Below, piece by piece: positions 42,944 to 57,700 of a DNA stretch of 64,000 nt. This DNA is from Carallia brachiata (taxonomy: Eukaryota; Streptophyta; Magnoliopsida; Malpighiales; Rhizophoraceae): the NCBI GenBank assembly GCA_021464245.1, contig JADCRB010000156.1, positions 1,071,057 to 1,135,056 on the forward strand, given 5' to 3'. The notes below the pieces were generated by a model. That model saw only the letters and a list, made by a program, of their open reading frames with translations. It searched no databases and had not been told where the DNA came from. The position numbers were made by a program, and so were the translations under genes. Every line of letters starts with the position of its first letter. Position 1 is the stretch's first letter.

Positions 42944-43456
42944 AATTTTGGAAGGATATGTATATTTTAAGTTTTAAATTTTTATATTTTTTATATTTGA
43001 GTCTTAAATTTTTTTAAATTTTTATTTGAATTCTAAATTTTTGAATTTTCTACTAAATCAATCCTTTTATTTATAAAAAATGATTAATTCATTACTAAAT
43101 GAATTTAACCTAATCAAATTATTAAAAAAAGATCAAATAAATGAATTAAATATTTTTTGATCAACAAAATATGCGCATTAAATATTTTTAAATCAATAAA
43201 TACACAAATTAAATATTAGCATACATATTTTTTGATAAAAAAACATTAAATTTATGTATCTAACATTTTCTCAAATAATTTTTTTGTAAGGTCAAAATTA
43301 TTCTTTAATAGGTTAATTACTTTTTATCAACAAATGAACTGATTTAATAAGAAACTGAAAGGTTTATAACTTAAATAAAATTTTAAAAAAATTACAATTT
43401 AAATATAAAAAATATAAAAAATTAAGGTTTAAAATATGCATATTCTAAATTTTGGA
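42944..43456. mobile_element. non-autonomous TIR transposon, probably MULE, with 9-bp target duplication
   Basis: The element body is 42953-43447 (about 495 bp). The direct repeat AATTTTGGA flanks it exactly at 42944-42952 and 43448-43456. The left end GGATATGTATATTTTAAG and the reverse-complemented right end GAATATGCATATTTTAAA begin inverted repeats that can be followed for about 130 bp or more, for example ATTTTTTATATTT in both arms. Nine-bp duplications and long TIRs are hallmarks of Mutator-like elements. There is no coding capacity. Confidence 0.7.
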
Positions 43457-44140
43457 TGTCTTTAATTGCGTCCAATTTTTATTTTTGAGCAATCAAAAGT
43501 CCATAATGAGTGGTTCAGTTGAAGGAGCAGTAGTACTGAGACGACGGTGTTCAATTAGGATTAGGAAATGATATAGGCCTTGCCAGCAGCTGTTCAAATC
43601 AATTACCTGTTCTGTTCTAAAAAATCGGAGTCCGAAAGGAGGCACTTCTCTTTCTCTAGTTGGCTTTGGGTCAGGCTGGTTGGACCACTCCACTTACTTA
43701 GAACAGTGCACTTTCACTAGTGCAAATTGGAATCACGGTGCCTCTCTTCTCCTCATGCTTGCATTGCGGCCTTTGAAAATGGAAGGCCCACTCTTTTGTG
43801 TCCATTTTTCATTCCGCATGATAATTAATTATAGGATATCAAATAAAATTTGTTCCAATGTTTATCTGTCTTAGAACAAATTTTTATTTTTTTATAACAA
43901 CATTGATAAAATGTAAAATAAAAAAATAAAGTTATTTTTTTATTTCATAAATTATTAATACGGTTGTAAAAAAAAATAAAACTGTATTACATTCAAATAC
44001 AAGAAACGGGCATTTTTTTCTTGAAGTATAATTTTTTCCCTTATAGGAGTGAAGTAGCAGAGCACTCTCGGTGAAAGAATCCCCGGCACATTTAGAGAGG
44101 ACCGCCACTACCACGACCACCGCCATAATTCTATTCTCTC

Positions 44141-44146
<6 letters not shown>

Positions 44147-44180
<34 letters not shown>
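44147..44180 (+). repeat. (CT)17 microsatellite
   Basis: Uninterrupted CT repeat about 1.3 kb upstream of the GLR start codon. Confidence 0.9.
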
Positions 44181-44183
<3 letters not shown>

Positions 44184-44730
44184 CGATATTTTGCTGTCCC
44201 CCAACATAACATGGTAACGTACAAATTAAGATGTCAATTTCCTTGCTGTCCCCACTCCATGTACGGACAGAGCCAGCGCCACCACCATCTACACTAAAGT
44301 GTCTGGGTCTGTATACCTCCAAGTCCAACAAATAAATCTACGCCATTTGTGCATATCCAAATGGGCAATTTTTTTTTATTTCTTTCTAATAATATGGGGT
44401 ATCACTCTCAGTCTCAGGGGGAAAGCGAGAGCTACTCGGACCCGGATTATTTGTTTGTAAATAAAATATTAAGGGCATGTTCTGGCCGGCTGGCTGGCAT
44501 TTATTCACCTCGTGGTAACAATTCTTTCTTTTCTTTGTATCGCTATCCCAACAACATTACAATCAAAGGTTCATTTTCCCTCCATTCCCTTCCCAAGCAG
44601 ATAGATGAAAGCCCCTTAACACACAACTATTGTCCATTCATTCATGGCTGCCATTACTGCTTGCTAATCAACTGAGCTGCCCTCTACCCCTACCTCTACC
44701 TCTGATCCTGTAAGTTATGTCCTTCATCCC

Positions 44731-44734
<4 letters not shown>

Positions 44735-44762
<28 letters not shown>
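44735..44762 (+). repeat. (ATGT)7 microsatellite
   Basis: Tetranucleotide repeat of about seven units, some 720 bp upstream of the GLR start codon. Confidence 0.9.
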
Positions 44763-45486
44763 TTTTATGTATGTACTCATTTCAAAGCTCCCCGAGATTT
44801 CTTGTCCTTTATACCCTTTTTCTCTTTTTCATCGGCCCGGCTTTAGATCCAGAGGGAGACCCGTCGTCTTCTTGCTGCTACCTTTTTCGCTTTCATTTAG
44901 TAATATTTACTTTTTGAGTTCCTTAGTTTCTGTCGTCAAACGGGCAGCTATCTGCTTTTACACACCCAGTCGCTGCTACCTGTTGTTCGTTGGTAGGGAC
45001 TGGACTGGACTGGACTTGACTTTGCTGCTGTGGTTTCTTTTTGTATAGTTTGAGCACAAGACAGATTGCCTGCTTTTGCCGCTAACTTTGTTTTGCCTGG
45101 ATTCCTTCCGACCCTATGCTTTTTTAGCACTTCAATTATACATTAACAGTCATCACTTTGCTCATAATTAGTCTTAGATAAACGATTTTCATTTTATTTA
45201 TTCCTTGCTAGCGCAATATTCATTCATCTACTCCTGCATTTAATTGACCGTATCCTATCCAACATATGAATTTTAGCACACGTCTGGACTCTCTGGAATC
45301 AATATTGTATGATTTGCGACAATTTTTAGCCGAAATAAATTAAGAGGTTAACGTGATACCTCAATTCAGTCATGCATATTTAGCTGAGGGGTTGACGGTT
45401 TGTTTTATACTATAATTTCCTAGTCTTTGTGAACCCCAGCACGACAGCTGAGCAAAGGCCGGGGGTGGCGAGTGGACGAAGCCAAC

Positions 45487-49024
<3,538 letters not shown>

Positions 49025-49333
49025 CCATTGCCCAACCTGAGACCCAGATGATACCATTCAAGCACTTTCATCCTTTATGTCGCTCAATGTTGTAATTGTA
49101 GGTATGTATCTCACTCATGCAAGTTTTGTGAGAAGAAGTCTCTTGGAATTAATGATGTATCAGCTCTATCTTCTTGTAAAACAATTTTTCCTTAACAATG
49201 TACACTATTTAAGACAATAATAAAATAGGATTATAAACAGAATCAATACACAGAGGTTACAGATAAATTTACAGTTGTGCACCACTTTCAATAACCTTCA
49301 TCAGCTTCTGAGGATGTCAGAAGATGTAAATCC
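49025..49333. other. 309-bp spacer between convergent GLR and IRE1 stop codons
   Basis: Must hold both 3' UTRs, so the transcripts are likely to overlap or nearly meet. An AATAAAATAGG motif (49217-49227) could serve as the GLR poly(A) signal. No other feature is seen. Confidence 0.6.
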
Positions 49334-52300
49334 TTATATAGCGTTGCTGTTAAAATACTTATGAAAGCAATCCTCTTCCCCACAGTATTTAAACACCACT
49401 TTGTATACTTCAATCAACAGCTTTGGGAAGCGGCTTGCAAAATATCCATCAAAACCTTCTGGAACAGGTCCAACAAGTTCCTGAAGCATTCATGAAGCAA
49501 AAAACTTTATGCCAGTTATGTATATCACTAAATCATTGAACCCTTATACCTGACCAAGAAATTTCAAAGTAACATGTAATTGTCTCTTTGAGAAACGAAC
49601 CTGAATCTCTTTGGGAAGTTCTCTATAATGATTCAACTTGTTTCGCATAACCCGTAACAAGTCTCGAACACTATCAAACTTATACCGCCTGTAACGACCA
49701 ATATTGCTGATGAAGGCAGATTCCATATTTTCATCCCATTTTCCACCCAGAGCTGTTGGTGCGACACTTTCCAATGCTTTCAAGAGATCAGAATTAGATT
49801 CTCTATCTTCCAGTTCAACTCTGTCACTAGTGTCTCGAAGAAAAGATAATCTCATCTCAGAACTCCAAAACATGGGATGGTGCAGCACTTCCGATGCTTT
49901 TGGTCTGACATAATAATAAAGGCAGCAAAAACATGAAAACAGTTGTTCACATAATTTTTCAGGCTAAAGATTGCCATCAAATTTCAAAACCTAAAAAAAA
50001 ATTGCCAGGCACAAAATGCTAAAGACCAAAAGGTAGTCTTACCTCAATTCTGGATCAGGGTTTAATAAATTGGAAATGAGATCCATGGCTTCTGGAATAA
50101 AATCCACCAAGAAGAGGTCCATTTGGTTTTTCACAACATTGATGTCGCGTTCAAGACGATCCCCAAACGGATGTCTACCACCAGTGATACAGAAAAAGAG
50201 CACACAACCCAAGCTAAACAAATCAACTGCCCTTGTTTGTCGTCCATGAAGAAGCTGTTCTGGTGCTTGCCAACCAGAACTTCCACAACCTTCAATCAGG
50301 TCATCAAAATCAGAAGCAACAATTTGCAATTCACTCACAAAACATCAGGAATCAAAATGCAGAGGGAAGTGGGCACGCTTCCCCTTGGAACATCAAATAT
50401 ACCACTTCAAGAAAAATAATCATAACTATGGTTAGCCAACAACCTTTCCAACCAGGGACCACAATATAAAGAAACTTACGGTGCAAAGGGGCCACAGATG
50501 TTATCCACACACATGAACTAGATAAAATGTACTTACCGGTTGCATGAAGGCCCAATGATGATGTATCTCCAAAAAGGCGCTTGCTGATGCCCATATCAGA
50601 AAGTTTTGCACATAAAGACCTTTCCTTAACTATCAACACATTCTGAGGTTTCAAATCACGATGAATTATTCCCAATTCATGCAAATGCACAAGACCCAAC
50701 ACGACATCCCTGTGTTACAGAAAGAGACAATGTTTATGACTCAAAAAATTGCTTAGGGCTTAATGCCTACGAACATTGAACTGAGTTAAAAGAGAAACTG
50801 TATTTGATCAAACAAGTGGCACAAAAGACATCATAAACATCAGAAGATAGGAGCTATGGTTCTGAGAATGAAGTACAATTTCATCAGCAAGACTTTTTCA
50901 CTTACCTCATCAGAGATAATAATAGAGGTGATGGATGGCCATTCGGTTTCCATAAACTCAGGTCCTGCAAATAAGCCTTCATTGTATCCAACTGTAGTTT
51001 ATACTCAACTGCAGCTACGGTTGTCGGGTCCTCGCAGACTGGATTTAGAGACGAATTGGAGTATATTTGAATCAAATCATCTAAGCTGCACGCACAGCGC
51101 TCCAGAGAGAGGTATACAAAATCTTTATCATACTCAACCCCATACCACCGAACAATATTGGGATGTCTGTCTGATGCAATAAGATTCTGAATTTCTTTGA
51201 AAGCCACATCATGATGAGCTTGGACAAGGCGTTTCACAGCAACTGGTCGGCCATCATATGAACCCTCAAGGACAATGGTGCCATTGCTTCCTTTAGCAAT
51301 TTCCACATCTGAAACGTATAATTTACCAATCCTACGCCCATTAGCGCCACCATCAATGAGTTTATTAAGGTCCAAGAGTGGGTGGTTATTTCCCTCACCA
51401 AGTCTAAATCCATCTTCGTTTTCATTTGATGCATGCTTATCCTTTGCCTCAGTGACACCATTATTCTTGCCTGATTTCCGGCTTTTCTTCCTTTTTGGAG
51501 GCAAAGCTCCTAAAGTAGTGCTACTGGACTCGGTGGACTGCCCCTTTATGTTGACTTTTTCTCGGGAAAAGTGAAAAGAAACATAGCCCAACACACCAAT
51601 GACAACAAAATAAATTAAAGATACCACGGTTGACCACCCATAAAACAAGCTGAACACATCTCCAAGAGGCGCACTTGCATTACGTTCATGAACTGCAACA
51701 GGATCATTAGGCAAAGCAAGCAACTCTTCACTATGACCCCTGGGATCCATGCTTGACAGTTCGTCAACTTTGGGTGGCAAAGGAAGCATAGGGTTTGCCA
51801 CAGAGCCTGGAAGCATCCTTTGTTCACAATTATAGTCCAATGGATGATCATGCCCGGGCCATGATGGAAGCATTGGATTTGAAGCAGGAACTGGGAGCTT
51901 CTCATCAGCATAGATAGCCCCGGACCCAGAGTATGAATGAGGCTTACCCTGCCTTCGAACCACCATCCTTCTAGACTGACATGGCAATGGCATATCAAAA
52001 TCACCACCGACCTCAGAACTTGATTCATAGGTTGAGTTCACTAGTGTTGTGGGATTCTCGATGTCTTGACAAAGAAAGGCAGCCTCAATTACAGCCACCT
52101 CCACACTCCAGGAAACCTTGTCTGAACTCGGAGCAAAAGTTTGCAGCGCATAATCTGTCCTTGTAATGTAAATTACCTGAGCAGTACTGACAGAGGCAGA
52201 CATCATTAAATCCTTGGTGTTCGTATCATTGTCGAAAACAGCACGCTGTTCTTCTGCAGTAAGAAATGCGGATGTGGAATCAGGTGACGACCTGAAAGTG

Positions 52301-53251
52301 CGGACTAGTGTTCCAGTCTTAGCCTCAACCACAAAGACGGTAGTTTTCTTAGATCCGAGTATAACCATCCCATCTTCAGATATGTGTGGGGTAATTTTGA
52401 TAAAGTCTTCAATATTCATGTTAAGTTTCTGTCAGTGAAATGGTAAACAAGTGATAAACATATTATGGGAAGAAAAAAAAAAAAAAAGAAGCCAAATGCT
52501 TGGAAGCAAATTACGCGGAAGAGAGCAGATTACCATTCCAGTGGAGTGTTTGGTGTGGGCATACAACTGCCAGTCATCTCCATAATCAACGAAGAAACCA
52601 GAGCCGAGGGTGAAGCCGGAGGCATATTGTCGGTCATGAGGATGATGATGATCTTGCTTGAAGGGAGGAGCTTGATAAGAAGAGTAAATTGGGGATCCCG
52701 AGGAAAATGACCACAGCACCTTCCCAGACACTTTATCTTGGTAGTAGATGGTTCCATTCAGGAGAGCCACCAGCTCTCTGCTGGAACTGCTGCTGCCGTC
52801 TTCTACGGTTCTGTATATAACATTCAAATATTCCGAACATAATAAACAGAAGAAGAAGCAGAAGAAGTAAAAGGAAACACACGTCAAATCAAATGCCTCG
52901 GCCGGCGGTCTCCTCCACGGCTAAATGTACGCTTGCAATTGCAAGTAAGTAGATAAAATGAAATCTAATAGTTACATTTAGATCACAAAAAAATTTAAAA
53001 AAAAATAAAAAAAAGAAGAAGAGAGAGAGATAGAGATAAAGAACTAACGAGAGGGACTTAAGAGAGCGGGCGCCGGGTCGACTAGATAAAGAGGGCTTCC
53101 TGAAGTCAAGCAATCGGGGTTGGGGTTGGGGAGGTGCAAGTCCGGGGTTCAGCAAGACAAGGTCGGCGTAGGAGGTCCATAAGCCGCAGATCAGATTGAA
53201 GATCAGTAAGAGGCAGCAGCAAGCAGAACGCAGTTTTGATTTCGATTTCAT
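49334..53251 (-). CDS. IRE1: serine/threonine kinase/endoribonuclease IRE1
   Basis: ER stress sensor that splices bZIP60 mRNA in plants. Exons: 53251-53049, 52810-52534, 52428-50906, 50709-50537, 50289-50043, 49904-49601, 49480-49334; phases agree, giving 957 aa. The signal peptide is a hydrophobic leader (CCCLLLIFNLICGLWTSYA). The lumenal sensor includes ELVALLNGTIYYQDKVSGKV. The transmembrane segment VVSLIYFVVIGVLGYVSF is near residue 420-443, followed by a basic PPKRKKSRKSGK stretch. The kinase has SNGTIVLEGSYDGRPVAVKR, HRDLKPQNVLI and the DMG variant of DFG (LSDMGISKRL) that is normal for IRE1. The KEN RNase domain has ISNIGRYRRYKFDSVRDLLR, MRNKLNHYRELP and PEGFDGYFASRFPKLL. Arabidopsis has IRE1A and IRE1B; I cannot say which this matches. 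No frame breaks. Confidence 0.96.
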
Positions 53252-54709
53252 CTTAATTAAATAAATAAATACATACTAATAATAATAACAACAAAACAAA
53301 TGAAATTCAGAGGAGCAGGCTGCAGAGGAGGAGGAGGATTGCTGATTGATTGGATTGGCCCTTCAGTTTCCAATCAAACGGCCCACAACACTAACGAAAA
53401 CCCAACGCATAAGGCATAAACACAGAGAAAGAGTGAGAGAGAGAAGAGGATGATGGAAAGATGGAGCTGAGGTGAGGGTGGAAATTGATGCTGAGGTTTT
53501 GGAATAAGGAATGATAATGTATCAGAAATTCTCATCATCATCATCGTCGTCGTCGTAAGCAGATTAATCGTTTGATTAGGAGTCGAATATTCCAAGCTCT
53601 TTCCCACACCTATGGATTTACGATGGATCCCCCTCCCACTCCCTCCCCCAACCTGTTTATTGACTTTTCTTTTTTCTTCGCTTTATTGTTTTTCTTGTCT
53701 TATTATTATCATTGTTATTTTTTCACCGCACTCCCTCTTCGGGACCTTTTTATTTTTATTTTATTTAATCTTTGCTTCAGTAGTCAACTATTCAACGCCA
53801 ACAGCTTTCCATTTTGCTTTTTGTTTTTTCTCTTCTGCCTTTATTCTTATCTCGAAAATATATTTTTGTTTGACCGGACGCTTCTCATCGTATTAGAATT
53901 TTTTTTTTTTAAGTTCCTTTTAAATTCTGTTTTAGCACTGTAGCTTTTTATTAAACACAATTAGCTAACTTTTCAATCAAAACACCCCCAAAACACAAGA
54001 AAAAGATCGAACATAATTCACTTTTTAGTTAAATTTAAGTCAATTGCTTTAAATTGTTTCAAATTATACTATGATCTTTTATGTATGCTTTATATACATA
54101 TATATAATAAAATTTAAAATTTCAATTATTTTAATCTAGGGTTACATTATTTATATTTATAACAAAAAAATTGCAAATAAATCATAGAAATACCTTTTGA
54201 TTAGTGACAATACAAGCAGTTGAAAAATGAAATCCTTTTTTTTTTTGGATCAATTTTAGAGGACCTAAATTGTAAATGGGGTTGATGTTGACCCAAAAAA
54301 CTCGAAGCCGTCTGAACCATCTGAACAACAGACTTGAGGTCCAAATTTTGTAGAAGAGAGTGGTAAGCTCGACGGGCAACCCTGCCTATATTGGACCCAA
54401 TTGAGAAAAAGAGTCCATCTGAATTGGGCCCTGGTCTGGCCCAAAAAGTTAAGGCAGAATATAATGTGATTTATTTTATTTACATATTTATAAGCAACAA
54501 AACGACCAGTCGTAGCTGCGTGTGGGCTGCTGTATGTAGTAGCTGGGTGGAGAAGGGAAGAGAAAGAAACGGTGAGAGAGAGGAAAAGCAGCAGAGAGCA
54601 GAGGGGAGGACACGCAGGCGGTGGTGCTGAAGTTGAAGAGCTCCACCTGCACGGAGAATCTTTCCTTTAAGAAATTCGAATTCGAAAGTGTTGTGTTTGG
54701 AGGGAGGGG

Positions 54710-54740
<31 letters not shown>
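53252..54740. other. divergent promoter region of IRE1 and RRP44A
   Basis: 1.49 kb upstream of both genes. It contains T-rich and AT-rich DNA, a CAT/CGT trinucleotide run (53530-53558) and a TTTATAAGC motif (54487-54495) about 250 bp before the RRP44A ATG that could be its TATA box. A purine-rich leader ends in a GA repeat touching the ATG. No gene is seen. Confidence 0.55.
54712..54740 (+). repeat. (GA)n repeat abutting the RRP44A start codon
   Basis: Uninterrupted GA repeat of about 14 units ending one base before the ATG at 54741. It sits in the 5' UTR. Confidence 0.9.
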
Positions 54741-54743
<3 letters not shown>

Positions 54744-57700
54744 TTGCACAGTAAAACCTTCAGTAAGAAGACAAGGGGAGGCAAAGTTCAGAAGGTTTGT
54801 TTGTGCCCTGCCCTTCCCCACCCTTCTCGCTCTATTAACAACCTCTAGCCCAAATGCTAGGGCTACGTGGTTTTCTCTCTTTCCTTTTGTTTTGGTTTGG
54901 TTTTGTTTTGTTTGAATCAAATTTTAAATGTAAAATATGACTGGGCGCGCAGCTGGTGAGGGAGGTATATTTGAGAGATGATATATACTGCGGAGCTTCA
55001 TTTTGCAAAGTCTGTGATACTACGGCTGCCCCTTTTACATCATCATCATCATCATCTTCCTCTTCCACCATTCTCATCCTCGACACCAATGTCGTTCTCA
55101 ATCAGGTTTCCCCCTTTTTTCTCTCTGTTTTTTTTTGGTTAGAAAAAACGTTCCCTCAAGTGGCTTTTTTCTATCTTTTACTTCTGTTTCTAAATAATAA
55201 ATCAAACAAAAAAAGAAAAAACAAAGGAAGAAATTTCTGTTTGCTGGAATTTTGAAAATTATAACTTACGCGGGTGTATGTATGTATGTATGTATGTATG
55301 TATGTATATGATGAATGAGCAATGGTAGATTGATTTGCTTGAGAATCCGGCTATTCGAGATGTGGTCGTCCTTTCCGTTGTCCTCCAAGAGGTCAAGAAT
55401 AAGAACGCTTCCATTTACAATAGACTTCGATCCCTCTGCAGCGATCCTGCCCGCAAATTCTTCGTTTTCTCTAATGAATTCCACAGGTATCTTCTTTCCT
55501 CATGCATTTCCTCCCCCCCCCCCCCCCCCCCCAATTTTTCTTTTTTTTGCAGCCTTCTTCTTTTTTAAAAAATGTTAAATCTACCAGAAACAAGATATGT
55601 TTGACGCTTCCACTGCTATTTGCTTTCTTCTTCTCACTCTTTACCGGTTAAAGTTAATTGTCATGTTTTGGCCTTCACCGTACCAGGTGTCCTCATATAC
55701 TTGTCTTACTTGTTGTACCTTTGTAGGGACACCTATGTTCAGACCATGACTGGAGAAAGTCCAAATGATCGAAATGATAGAGGTTTCTTTGCCCTCTCCC
55801 TTTCCATTTCTTCACAATCTTATTGCGTTTCTTATGCAATCAATGATCCCTGTACTTCCCCATGTCTTCTATGGCATTTACCTCCACAAGTTGCTTTTCA
55901 ATGTTCCTCTGGCATTCCTAGATTCTCAGCTTTGACATCTAAAGGCTTTCATTTCAGCAATCAGGGTGGCTGCTAGATGGTATCAGACTCATCTCGGAGA
56001 TGCGGCAAAGATTTTGCTCATCACTAACGACAAGGAAAATAGGAGGAAGGCTATTGAGGAGGGTGTTTCTGCTGAGACAAGTATGCGCACTCTCTCTCTC
56101 TCTCTCTCTCTATGTAATCTTGTACCTCCTGAAATGGTTCTGAATTTCTGCTATTAGAAGCATTGAACCTATCTGCTTACATCATTTACACAGTCAGAGC
56201 TAAGACATCTCCATTTGACAAACTTATCTGTGAAGCTTTCTCCTAAAATTATTGTTTTGTTTCAGTTGAGGCGTATGTGAAATCCTTGGGTCAGCCTGCT
56301 TTGCTCGACCTGTTGGTTCAGCCTGCATCTGAAGATTTTGTCATGGAGAAGCTTGAAGATTTGAGACCTTCAAAGAGGAAAATTGTTTATCCGGAGGTAC
56401 TGCTATGAATTCTTCCAATTTTGGTCCCTCGTTGTTTTGGTCAGCAGGAAAGAAATGTTTAGCTAATACAATTGCTTGACCTCCATTCTTTGTTCAGCAT
56501 AAGCCCATGTCAGAGATCACTTCTGGTCTGACCAGTGGAATATGCCATCAAGGAAAGCTGCGTGTTAACCGATATAATCCATTCGAAGCGTATGTTGGAA
56601 GTGAGAGCATTGGTGATGAGATAGTCATTTATGGCCGTGGAAACATGAATAGGGCTTTTGATGGTGATATAGTGGCGGTGGAACTTCTTCCCCAAGATCA
56701 GTGGCATGAAGAGAGATCCTTATTCATGGCAGATGAAGGTTTGGGTTCCGATGCCCTTTGGCATCCTCAAAGTTTGTCTATGTGTACTTAGATTCTAATA
56801 ACAGGTTTCTGTATCTCTGTGTCTCCGTGTGTGCGTGTGTGTGTGTGCGTGTGTGTGTTGCATCTTTGGTTGGGGGTGGAGGGGAACATTAGGATAACAT
56901 TGTGATAATTTTAAATAAATTTCCCTTTCTCTTGAAGAGGATGACGAAGAAGATGTACGGCTAGCTCCAAGCAGTGCAGATGATGCTCCTAGAACTACTA
57001 ATGCTGTATCAAGTTCTGTTGGTGACTCAAATCTCGTCTCATCTCGTCCATCTGGCCGTGTCGTTGGTATCATCAAGCGGAACTGGGATTCGTAAGTTGT
57101 CCTGACTTGTATTTTGAACATGCCATTAATGTTTCTCCTATGCTTCTGTGAAGAAGCCTGAAAGAGCCTTGTGATAATATTCTTAATGATGGAACCATAT
57201 CTGTATGCTATATACTGTTCAAGCAAGCATGCCATCCAGCTTTTTATTCTTGGAGGATTTTTATATCATGTAGAATTTGTTTTTCATTGAATTGATCTGT
57301 TCTGTGGAATGCCGTGTATAATATGTGGTGGAAACAATAATTTTTGTTCACCTTTTTTGACTATGGATTCATCTTTCTACTTGAATGATTGCATGCAGTT
57401 ATTGTGGATCTTTGGAGCCTATGCCAATGCCAGCTGGGAGTGGGGGAATTGCCCATGCATTATTTGTCTCCAAAGATCGTAGAATCCCCAAGATTAGGAT
57501 TCAAACCCGACAACTTGAAAATCTTCTAGACAAAAGAATTATCGTAGCTGTTGATTCCTGGGATCCTCAATCACGATACCCTTCTGGCCATTATGTACGG
57601 AGTATAGGAGAGATAGGTGATAGAGATACTGAAACTGAGGTTTGTACTGATGTTTTCATCTGCTTGTATTGAGTGCATGTGATTGGGATAAATGGAAGTT

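Larger units (their letters stand above)
39243..45486. other. 6.2-kb gene-free region between divergent PP2C and GLR genes
   Basis: Holds the PP2C upstream region, a MULE transposase relic (41415-41795), a TIR element with target duplication (42944-43456), a possible MITE (40445-40770), microsatellites and the GLR promoter and leader. Two imperfect copies of an AACAAAAACAAAA-containing unit lie at 41032-41105. No intact gene is seen. Confidence 0.65.

Noticed and set aside
44147..44180. CT repeat considered as a CRISPR-like or regulatory array
   Set aside because: It is a plain dinucleotide microsatellite with no spacers.
53572..53943. 123-codon Phe-rich plus-strand frame upstream of RRP44A
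   Set aside because: It is an artefact of T-rich promoter DNA.
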